Shown here one piece after another: positions 1-6,840 of a stretch of DNA of 25,237 bases. Under the pieces are notes generated by a model that saw nothing but the letters and a program-made list of their open reading frames with translations, had not been told where the DNA came from and made no database searches. The position numbers and the translations under genes were made by a program. The DNA is from PALSA-607 sp036510735 (lineage in GTDB: Bacteria > Actinomycetota > Actinomycetes > Acidothermales > Acidothermaceae), in the NCBI GenBank assembly GCA_036510735.1, contig DATCDK010000041.1, positions 1 through 25,237 on the forward strand, written 5' to 3'. Positions within the stretch are counted from its first letter, which is position 1; every line of letters starts with the position of its first letter.

Positions 1-120
1 GCCACTGTCGACACGTTGTGACAGTGCTGACTCCCCGATCAGGCGGTCACAGGTGAACTCGGCAGCCGCCTGGGCTTACCCAACGCACTGACATGCCGCT
101 GTGACGGCTGTTCGGGCTCG

Positions 121-669
121 CTAGACGAAGTACAGCGGCGAACAGAGGAGTAACGGGAACAACGCTCGTGGGCCTGCGTACTCCCCGGTGACCGAGCTGC
201 GGGTTGCATCGAGCTTGATCGGTAGCCCGCCGATGACGCCATCGAGGCGCGCGCCGGACAGATCGCTGGCGACCGCGACGAACAACGTGATGGCCGTGCC
301 GTCGAAATCCCCGTCGATGCCCCACACGCTCGGCCCGAACGCGGGTGCCTCGATGGCCGCTACGCGCGCTCGAAGTTCCTGTTCACCGATCGCCCCGAAG
401 ACATCGGCGTGCCTCAACGCGTAGTGAGGGGTTAGGTGAACCTCGTTGCGCAAAGACACCGGCGAGCCGTCGTACTCGCCGAGGAAGATCCCAACGGGAT
501 CGAGGTTGTTGTAGTTGGACTCGATGTGCCAGTAACCATCAAGGCGCCCGCCCATGCTCGTCCCGCGAATACCCGCGCGACTGTGGGGCACGAACACGAG
601 GTCGACTCGCTGGTCGCCGACCACACCCGCGAGCGTGCCTTCGCCACGTTCGAGCTGGACGACCGCCAC
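121..669 (-). CDS. Hypothetical protein, possibly the 3' part of a disrupted gene
   Basis: I do not recognise this 182-residue protein. It has no membrane segment. It looks beta-rich, and a similar pattern appears near both ends: a Leu-x-Gly-Val-(Val/Ile)-Gly core followed by a hydrophobic strand (residues about 13-27 and 140-155), which hints at an internal duplication. The GTG at 667-669 has no convincing ribosome binding site. The same frame continues upstream past a single TAG (679-681) into about 30 more codons that read like protein, so the gene may originally have been longer and been cut by a nonsense mutation. It is oriented with the secreted protein gene at 964-2955 and lies downstream of it. 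Coding is likely, but function and start are unknown. Confidence 0.5.
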   Translation of the reverse strand: MAVVQLERGEGTLAGVVGDQRVDLVFVPHSRAGIRGTSMGGRLDGYWHIESNYNNLDPVGIFLGEYDGSPVSLRNEVHLTPHYALRHADVFGAIGEQELRARVAAIEAPAFGPSVWGIDGDFDGTAITLFVAVASDLSGARLDGVIGGLPIKLDATRSSVTGEYAGPRALFPLLLCSPLYFV

Positions 670-963
670 CGGCCCAGACTAGCCAACCGGCGACTCCGCG
701 ATCTCGATCGAAGACCTAGGTTTGCGGACACGGCAGGTGTCGGCCACGAAACCGTCCGCATCTGCCGCGTAGACGGTCGTTAGGCCGCGGCACGGCAGGG
801 TCGATGATGACGACACTGTGACAGGGCGTTCGCCAGGGGTAGGCCCCCGGCCCGTGCGGCAACAGGGGTTTTTGGCAGTAGACGTAGATGAGCCCCCTGC
901 TGTTCGGCCTCATACGCGAGACAGTCGGCCCCTCGAACCCAGACGCACACGATCTCGCCGGTA
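670..963. other. Intergenic stretch without a supported gene
   Basis: This stretch lies between two minus-strand genes. Two minus-strand frames are open over parts of it (716-913, and the upstream extension of the 121-669 frame). Neither has a recognisable family or a good start, and in such GC-rich DNA open frames are uninformative. They may be the decayed 5' end of the gene at 121-669. I see no terminator hairpin with a T-run downstream of the gene ending at 964. Confidence 0.4.
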
Positions 964-2955
964 CTAACCGATCGCCTGGGTGACCTCGCTGAGGACGGCG
1001 GCGGCGACGGCTGCGGTGCCGCCGAATGCTTGTACCGAGGCGATGCCGGCGGCGTGGGTGGTCAGGTAGCTGGTGATGGGTTCGGGAAGCGCACCGGTCG
1101 GTGGCACGAGAAGGACCGGCTCACCCGCTGTTCCGGCGAGCGGGCCGGCGGCCAATGCGTCGGGGAAGTTCGCGCCCGATGCAACGGAAACGCCTGTTGT
1201 GTCAGGGAAGAACGCGAGCGCGACCGCATCGGAGGTGGCGTAGCGGTCAGCTCCGGCGATACCAATCGCCGATGGGTCGGCGTACGCAGCCGGGCCGCCG
1301 ATCGCGTACCGGGTGGTCGCGTGCGCGCTCAGATAGGCCGTCGTGACGGACGCCGGGGCAGCGCCGTCGGTGAGCAGGATCGCGCCGTGGTTGGCGACCG
1401 CGGCCGGCACTGCTGAAATCGCATCCGGGAAGTTGAGGCCACTGGCTTCGAACACGGTGCTCGGGTTACCCATCGCGCCCGCGATCGCGACTGCCGTGCC
1501 ATAACGGTCGCTCCCCGAGATTCGCGTCGGAACGTCGCCGAGCGCGGTGATCGCGGCTGCGACGGCGTCCGATACCGCAGCGGTGCCACCGAGAAGGTAG
1601 ACGGTGCCGCCCTTCGGCAGCACCCGCTGGATCTCGGTGGAAGTCACCGCATCAAGGGTGCCGGATGAGGTGAGTAGCAGCGGTGCGTGTTTCGCCGCAG
1701 CCAACGGGCCGCCCGCGAGGGCGTCCGCGAAGTCATCGGCCCGCGCGAGCACGACCGCGGACGCCGAACCTGCTGCAGGGAAGGCAGATGTCGACACCGC
1801 GACCGCGGTGGCTTGGCGAGTAGCACCCGAGACGCGGGTCGGCGTCACGGCCGACGAACCCGGCGACGAATAGACCCACGTGATGTTATTCGGAGCTGTT
1901 TGTGCGGAGTAGTCGCCGAACATCACCACCTGATGGGTTGCTCCGTCGTACGAAATCGCGAAGCTGTCTACAACACTGGGACCGCTCGGACCAGCAGCCT
2001 CGCTCCAGCCGGAACCGTCCCACGACCACGATTGATCCACATCCGTGCAGGTGATGTCGAAGTGGCTCGGCGGAGTTGCAAGGCAGGGCGGTGTTTGCGC
2101 GACGTACACGAGGGCAGCGCCGGTGTCGGTGTCGAAGGTCATTGGCTGGATCGTTCCGCTGGACGGGGGCGGGGGTGACGGCAGGTCGGCCTGACGACTC
2201 CACGTTGCGCCGTCCCACGTCCACGTCTCCTGCGCGTCGGTGCTGTCAGCGGCGAGGATCATGACGATGACCTTGTGCACTGGGTCGTACACCATCGAAC
2301 AATCGCCGTTCGGGGGTGTCGAAGCCGGTGCCAACAATGCCCACGTGGTGCCTGTCCAGCTCCAGGTTTGAAACGGGGGCGCCGGCGCGAAGTCAGCGGA
2401 ACCGGCGCTGACCATGATGAACTGCTTCGCAGCGGCGTCGTAGGCGGCACATCCGCCGACGGGCGGCACGGTCGTGGGATGCTCTTGCACCCAGATCGAC
2501 CCGTTCCACGCCCACGTGTCGCGAAGGAGATTGCTAGCCACGGTATTGCAGCCCGGGTCGTAGCCGAAGCCGCCGAACAAGATGACCTGCTTCGTCGCAC
2601 CGTCATATGCCATCGTCGCCAACTCGCGCTGTGCGGGCGCGGTAGGCAGATGATGGCCCGACCAGTTCGCGCCGTCCCACGTCCAGGTGACGTTCGGCAG
2701 GCACTCGCCTTCGTCGACGGACGGGCCGAACATCACGACCTGCCCGGTCGCGGCGTCGTAGGCCATCGAGGAGCCGCTGCCGTCGCCGGGCGGTACTTGC
2801 ACAGGGTTGAGCGTGCTCCATGTCGGGTTGGAGCTCGCTGCCTGCGCCGAGGTCGCCGCGACCGAGGCCACCGACAGGCTGGTAGTCAGCGCCACGGCAA
2901 CGCCACAGGCAAGAACACGACGCACAGCAAACCCCCGTTTCGGTTGGTACTCCAT
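964..2955 (-). CDS. Secreted kelch-like protein with three cell-wall-binding type 2 (CWB2) repeats
   Basis: This is an exported surface protein of 663 residues. Residues 1-40 form a signal peptide: basic start, hydrophobic stretch about 13-34, and a likely cleavage after an Ala-Gln-Ala motif. Residues 64-362 hold about six repeats. Each has a Tyr-Asp-x-Ala-Thr-x-Gln-Val-Val-Met-Phe-Gly strand pair followed by Thr-Trp-x-Trp-Asp-Gly-x-x-Trp, as in galactose-oxidase/kelch beta-propellers. From residue 370 to the end are three CWB2 (PF04122-type) repeats with the usual Arg-Ile-Ser-Gly-x-Asp-Arg-Tyr-x-Thr-Ala and Phe-Pro-Asp-Ala-Leu-(Ala/Ser)-(Ala/Gly)-x-Pro motifs. CWB2 triplets attach proteins non-covalently to wall polymers, so the propeller is probably displayed on the surface. 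The ATG at 2955 follows an AGGCGG. A GTG ten codons later (2925) with a GGGGG upstream is an alternative start that keeps the signal peptide. The propeller's ligand is unknown. Confidence 0.85.
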   Translation of the reverse strand: MEYQPKRGFAVRRVLACGVAVALTTSLSVASVAATSAQAASSNPTWSTLNPVQVPPGDGSGSSMAYDAATGQVVMFGPSVDEGECLPNVTWTWDGANWSGHHLPTAPAQRELATMAYDGATKQVILFGGFGYDPGCNTVASNLLRDTWAWNGSIWVQEHPTTVPPVGGCAAYDAAAKQFIMVSAGSADFAPAPPFQTWSWTGTTWALLAPASTPPNGDCSMVYDPVHKVIVMILAADSTDAQETWTWDGATWSRQADLPSPPPPSSGTIQPMTFDTDTGAALVYVAQTPPCLATPPSHFDITCTDVDQSWSWDGSGWSEAAGPSGPSVVDSFAISYDGATHQVVMFGDYSAQTAPNNITWVYSSPGSSAVTPTRVSGATRQATAVAVSTSAFPAAGSASAVVLARADDFADALAGGPLAAAKHAPLLLTSSGTLDAVTSTEIQRVLPKGGTVYLLGGTAAVSDAVAAAITALGDVPTRISGSDRYGTAVAIAGAMGNPSTVFEASGLNFPDAISAVPAAVANHGAILLTDGAAPASVTTAYLSAHATTRYAIGGPAAYADPSAIGIAGADRYATSDAVALAFFPDTTGVSVASGANFPDALAAGPLAGTAGEPVLLVPPTGALPEPITSYLTTHAAGIASVQAFGGTAAVAAAVLSEVTQAIG

Positions 2956-3544
2956 GCTTACCCGCCTAGACGCAAGTTAGCGCGGCAAGGTTGTCACGAG
3001 TGCACGCAGCGGGTCCCTGAGCGACAGCGCGGACCGGCGCATCATCAACGGGCCGCAACGGCGCCTCGTCGACATAGAAGGGCGCCAGATGCTCGCTTTC
3101 AAGGATAAGCCTTGTGCAAAAACCCCACCTGTTGCCGTAGTGGTGCGCAAACCGAGTCGCCATCCGATAAAGGAAAATCCGGCGAGGAGGGCATTGCTAC
3201 TTCGGGTTCAACAGGCCCCTCTCGAGCCTCTCCACGCCACGGCGGCAGATGGGACGCATGCCAAATGAGAGTCACACGACCAGGCCGTGGACAGCCGCGA
3301 TGAGAACGACCCCACCAACCACCTCGACCAAGCCTTCCCAGACATCAGCCGTAGGTCAATACAACAAGTAGCCGCGATGACGCGCGTCCGAACCAGCCGA
3401 TGAGCGGATGTGCGGTTCGCTAGGTACAGGCCTGGCTTACGGTGAGCCCGAAGCCCATCCATTCAGATCTGAGCGCTCGGGGCCGATGGGTCGTTGGAAT
3501 GGAGATCGCCACCAGCGGTGATCGCGTCGGTCGGGAGAACAGGA
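2956..3544. other. Long divergent intergenic region with short repeats, no supported gene
   Basis: This region separates the minus-strand CWB2 gene from the plus-strand lipoprotein gene, so it should hold both promoters. I see no recognisable protein in any frame. It contains a small palindrome CAAGG-ATAAG-CCTTG at 3100-3114. A 20-nt sequence at 3368-3387 recurs with one mismatch at 5101-5120. A GCGGATGTGCGG element at 3404-3415 resembles the arms of the inverted repeat at 4496-4561. Local AT content is higher around 3090-3200 and 3340-3380 than in the flanking genes. Confidence 0.5.
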
Positions 3545-4426
3545 ATGAGACGCAGAGCAGTTCAACTGCTCGGCATTGCGTGCGTTGTCAGTGTCTGCGT
3601 CGCATGTTCGGCCGGCCATACCGCTCCCAGGCCTGCGCCGCTCCCGACAACCTCTGTCCCCACAGTCCAACAGCTCATCGACGCGTACGCTTCGACGCTC
3701 GCCAGTGAACGGTTTCGGTTTGACTCAAAGGCAAGCGACGCAGAGTACGTCGGGACGCTTGACCTGGCACACAACGGCCTTGACATCTCCCTAACGGGAG
3801 CAGGTCAGACGGAGATCCGTTTCCTCGGCTCGCATCAGTGGGCACGAAATCTGGTCGGTACCTCCGACCCACAAATGGACGCCCTGCTGAACGTACCTGG
3901 CCCACTGACCAGTACAGGCCCAAGCCCGCTGGAAGCCACAAGCGACGGCGTTTCAAGTCCCGCGGACTCACAGACGTGGCTGATCATCCCGTTCTCGCGG
4001 GGCGTCACCCAGAGCCAGCTTCCGTTGCTTGGTTTTCCATCCGCGGCAGAGTTGACGGGACTGGATCGGACCGGTGCCTCTGCGGTGCAGGGACTCGGCG
4101 CTGCCAACGTGAAGGGCACCGCAACCGTTGGCTACCAGTGGACCGTGACCCTACCGACCGCGCTGGACAGCGTGGCCAAGACCGGCGCTGGAAGCGAAGT
4201 CCAAATCCTGATGCGCCTAGACCCCGAAGGACGCGTCGCCCAACTACAGCTGACACCAGTCGCAGGCGTTACCCCGTCGTCTGCTCCGCCCGCGCCGAGC
4301 GCTGCCCCCGACCCCGCATTCGCATCGCTCGATTTCACGTTGACGCTGTACGACTTCGACAGCACCCCACCAATCACGGCACCACCGAATCCGATCACCG
4401 CCGATCAGTTCAACGCACAGCACTGA
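3545..4426 (+). CDS. Probable lipoprotein, function unknown
   Basis: This 293-residue protein looks exported. After a basic start (Met-Arg-Arg-Arg) comes a hydrophobic stretch of about 15 residues ending in Val-Cys-Val-Ala-Cys-Ser-Ala. The second Cys is a plausible lipidation site, although the -3 residue is Cys rather than the usual Leu, so the lipobox is imperfect. The mature part starts with a Pro/Thr linker, followed by a region rich in beta strands (residues about 40-230) and a Pro/Ala-rich segment near the C terminus. This layout recalls actinobacterial LppX/LprG-type and other substrate-holding lipoproteins, but I see no motif that proves a family. The ATG at 3545 is chosen over an in-frame ATG at 3494 because GGGAG lies 7 nt upstream and the signal sequence begins there. 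The gene stands alone; the next gene is 268 bp downstream. Confidence 0.75.
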   Translation: MRRRAVQLLGIACVVSVCVACSAGHTAPRPAPLPTTSVPTVQQLIDAYASTLASERFRFDSKASDAEYVGTLDLAHNGLDISLTGAGQTEIRFLGSHQWARNLVGTSDPQMDALLNVPGPLTSTGPSPLEATSDGVSSPADSQTWLIIPFSRGVTQSQLPLLGFPSAAELTGLDRTGASAVQGLGAANVKGTATVGYQWTVTLPTALDSVAKTGAGSEVQILMRLDPEGRVAQLQLTPVAGVTPSSAPPAPSAAPDPAFASLDFTLTLYDFDSTPPITAPPNPITADQFNAQH

Positions 4427-4495
4427 CCTGCGTCACCGCAGCGTCAGGACGCCGGTTGCGCTACATCGGCAAGGACCACAGCGCGCGAACGATCA

Positions 4496-4561
4496 ACATC
4501 CGCACATCCGCTGACACGGTCGTTTCGCTCGGGCCGGCTCGTGGCGGATGTGTGCGGATGT
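4496..4561. repeat. Imperfect inverted repeat downstream of the lipoprotein gene
   Basis: The left arm at 4496-4511 (ACATCCGCACATCCGC) and the right arm at 4544-4561 are complementary over 16 positions, with a 2-nt bulge in the right arm and a 32-nt spacer. Each arm itself contains two copies of ACATCCGC. It begins 69 nt after the lipoprotein stop codon. There is no T-run, so it is not a classical intrinsic terminator, although it could still end or stabilise the transcript or serve as a protein-binding site. Confidence 0.6.
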
Positions 4562-4694
4562 GCTTCCAGCCGAGGCGTCGGCAGCCAGTGGGACGAGCAA
4601 CCTCATCCTTGGCGTTGGTCCGGTACGAAGCTGCGGTCCTCCAAGTGCCCCCGAGCGACGTCTTCCATATCTCCCGCGTGCGAGCCTGTCTGTC

Positions 4695-5066
4695 ATGAAG
4701 TGGGTAGGCGAAGGTCCGGAGCTGTTTAGCGTCCGCGTTGATGTGATCGCGCCTGATGACGACAGCCGGTGGGTCAAGCTCATTGCCGGAGCGCTAAACG
4801 GTCGGCTGCCGTTTCACGATCCGGCTGTCGTGGGTGGACCTGCGGGTGACCAGGGACGTGGTCACGAGGGCTCGCCGGTGGTGGGCTTGACCTTCATGGT
4901 GCGGGCATCGGACTTCGGTGAGGCAGCCCAACTGGCCGTCGAGACCGCCCTGACCGCCGCGTCTGACGTCGGGGTGCCTGGCCCGGTGTACGACGTCGTG
5001 CTTGTCCCTGAGCACCCGCGGAACTTGGGGGAAGCGGCGCGGTTCATTCCCAACCCCAACTACTGA
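4695..5066 (+). CDS. Conserved-looking hypothetical protein, 123 aa
   Basis: This is a small soluble protein without signal peptide or membrane segment, and I do not recognise a named family. It begins with an alternating hydrophobic strand (Leu-Phe-Ser-Val-Arg-Val-Asp-Val-Ile-Ala). A Gly-rich loop follows near residues 45-58, then a strand and an amphipathic helix (Phe-Gly-Glu-Ala-Ala-Gln-Leu-Ala-Val-Glu-Thr-Ala). It ends with a Tyr-Asp-Val-Val-Leu-Val-Pro strand and a short tail. The strand-helix-strand pattern resembles small alpha/beta sandwich proteins found as orphans in actinobacteria. The ATG at 4695 is chosen because the protein-like pattern starts there; the open frame reaches back to 4548 but reads as random. 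No ribosome binding site is visible, so the start is not certain. Confidence 0.6.
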   Translation: MKWVGEGPELFSVRVDVIAPDDDSRWVKLIAGALNGRLPFHDPAVVGGPAGDQGRGHEGSPVVGLTFMVRASDFGEAAQLAVETALTAASDVGVPGPVYDVVLVPEHPRNLGEAARFIPNPNY

Positions 5067-5183
5067 TCGCTCATGCGGCGCTCCGTAGACATCCGCATCT
5101 GTAGCCGCAATGACGCGCGTTTGCGTCCGGCGCGTTCGGCCGTGCCGATACGCGCTACTCGACGGCTAGCGGGATCGATTGGT

Positions 5184-5217
5184 GGACCACAGGGTGTTCG
5201 TGGCCATCCTTGTGGTC
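5184..5217. terminator. Possible bidirectional terminator hairpin
   Basis: GGACCACAGG at 5184-5193 pairs with CCTTGTGGTC at 5208-5217: seven base pairs, then a one-base bulge and two more, around a 14-nt loop. It lies between two convergent genes ending at 5066 and 5242, where a shared terminator is expected. No T-run follows on either strand, so this is a weak call. Confidence 0.3.
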
Positions 5218-5241
5218 ATCCAGCTGACTTCGTAACCGGGG

Positions 5242-6714
5242 TCAGTGCTTGGCGACGGCCTTTCGAGTCCGACGGCCACTGGCCAGCATGATCGTCGGTG
5301 CGCCTGAGGAGTTGACATCGGGAAGCCAGTTGCCGGCCATGGCAACGTCCTTCTGCTTGCTTCCGTCGTAGCCGTAGGCGTAATAGGAGTAGGCGTCGGG
5401 ACCCTTCGTGGGCAGGAAGTTCAGGATCAAGCCGCGCACAGGCGCATCGACAGCTGCAAGCGTCTCGAGCGCACGACGCAACTGCTCACGCCGGATCTTG
5501 CCCGAACCTACGACGATGATCGCGCCCTGCGCGATCCGGCTGAGCACTGTGGCGTCCGTGACCGGGAGCAGCGGGGGTGCGTCGATCAGCACGTAGTCGT
5601 AGTTGGCTTCGAGCTCGCGAATCACCAACTGCATTGCCTGCGAGCCAAGCAATTCGCTCGGGTTGGGAGGGACGCGACCGGCGGGCAATACGTGCAGCTG
5701 CCCATTCCCCCACGACTGCATCACATCGGTGATGGTTGCTTGTCCGATCAGCACCGTGGTGAGCCCGACCGCACGCTCGAGCCCGAGGTAGTCAGCAACC
5801 TTGGGCCGTCGTAGGTCGCCCTCGACCAACGCGACCCTGCTGCCCGTGGCGGCGAGTGCCACTGCGAGGTTCGCGCACGTCGTGCTCTTGCCTTCGCCAC
5901 CGACCGACGACGTGATGACGAACGACTTCGACTCGTTCATGATGTCGAGGAACTGCAGATTCGTCCGCAGATGCCGGAAGGATTCGGCGCGGCGCGACTG
6001 CGGATCCGCATGCGTGATGAGCGGTCGCTTGGGTACCTCTGGGTCGAAGACGATGCCGCCGAGAAACGCCGACTTCGTCACGAGCGCGAGGTCGGACATC
6101 GTCTTCACTGACGTGTCGAGGGTGTCGCGCAGCACCGCGATGCCGAGGCCGACTGCGAGCCCCAGGAAGAGCCCTAGCGCGATGTCGAGCTTCTTGTTGG
6201 GAGAGACAGGCACGACAGCGACGTCCGCTTGCTTGACCGTCGTGACCTTGATTGGCGACGCACCCCCGGTCGCCGGTTCCTCCAGCTGAGCCACCACGTT
6301 AGAGAACGACACCCCGACGGCATTGGCGATCCGTGATGCCGTCGCAGGGTTGGTGTCGGTGACGGTCACATTGATCAGCACTGTGTCGAGTGGCGCGGAG
6401 GCGCTCACGTGCTGCGCGAGCTCGGTGTCGCTCTCGGCCAGGTGAAGCTGGGCGATCACGGGGTCGAGAACCTTGGGACTCGACACGATCTCGGCGTAGG
6501 ACTTGACCCGCTCTTGGGTAAACGTGTTGCCCTGCTGAAGGCCCGTGGTGTTGTCGCCGCCTGACGGGGTGGTGACAAAGAGCTGAATGTGTCCCGCGTA
6601 GACAGGAGTCGTCCGGAATGCATAAGCGGCTGCCGCTGCGCCAGCGATCACGAAGGCCGCAACAATAATCGGCCAGCGCTTTCGCAGGATGCGCACGTAG
6701 TCATGCAAGTCCAC
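5242..6714 (-). CDS. Polysaccharide co-polymerase / bacterial tyrosine kinase (Wzz–CpsD fusion)
   Basis: This inner-membrane protein of about 490 residues combines a chain-length-determinant (Wzz) part and a BY-kinase part, the type that controls capsule or exopolysaccharide polymerisation by cycles of autophosphorylation. Taking the GTG at 6714 as residue 1, it starts Asp-Leu-His-Asp-Tyr-x-Arg-Ile-Leu-Arg-Lys-Arg-Trp, the usual Wzz N terminus. Membrane segments lie at about 15-32 and 175-195. The kinase has Walker A GGEGKST (272-278), Walker A' VALVEGDLRRP (294-304, Glu at the first acidic position) and Walker B YVLIDAPP (374-381). A tyrosine cluster of five Tyr lies at 442-449, with about 40 residues after it. 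AAAGGA lies 9 nt upstream of this GTG; longer starts at 6741 (ATG) or 6831 are possible but lack a site. No glycosyltransferase or flippase genes are adjacent in the window, so its polymer is unknown. Confidence 0.88.
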   Translation of the reverse strand: MDLHDYVRILRKRWPIIVAAFVIAGAAAAAYAFRTTPVYAGHIQLFVTTPSGGDNTTGLQQGNTFTQERVKSYAEIVSSPKVLDPVIAQLHLAESDTELAQHVSASAPLDTVLINVTVTDTNPATASRIANAVGVSFSNVVAQLEEPATGGASPIKVTTVKQADVAVVPVSPNKKLDIALGLFLGLAVGLGIAVLRDTLDTSVKTMSDLALVTKSAFLGGIVFDPEVPKRPLITHADPQSRRAESFRHLRTNLQFLDIMNESKSFVITSSVGGEGKSTTCANLAVALAATGSRVALVEGDLRRPKVADYLGLERAVGLTTVLIGQATITDVMQSWGNGQLHVLPAGRVPPNPSELLGSQAMQLVIRELEANYDYVLIDAPPLLPVTDATVLSRIAQGAIIVVGSGKIRREQLRRALETLAAVDAPVRGLILNFLPTKGPDAYSYYAYGYDGSKQKDVAMAGNWLPDVNSSGAPTIMLASGRRTRKAVAKH

Positions 6715-6840
6715 CGGGATCAATCCTTTCGGGTCGCACATAATGCGGTCACGGTGGAGTCTCGGCGGAATTCGGCCGGGCATAAGCCCGAATGGGCTAA
6801 TGGTTGGGTCGATTGGCGCCGGCCCAGCCACCGACGCCCG

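Noticed and set aside
3..26. Inverted repeat CACTGTC…GACAGTG at the left edge
   Set aside because: Only 7 bp, no T-run, more than 90 nt beyond the nearest stop codon; too weak to call a terminator or operator.
2966..3163. A 65-codon minus-strand frame upstream of the CWB2 gene
   Set aside because: No family, no ribosome binding site, and composition not distinct from other chance frames.
6777..6790. CGGGC-ATAA-GCCCG hairpin between comEC and the kinase gene
   Set aside because: A short stem without a T-run; could be chance in GC-rich DNA.
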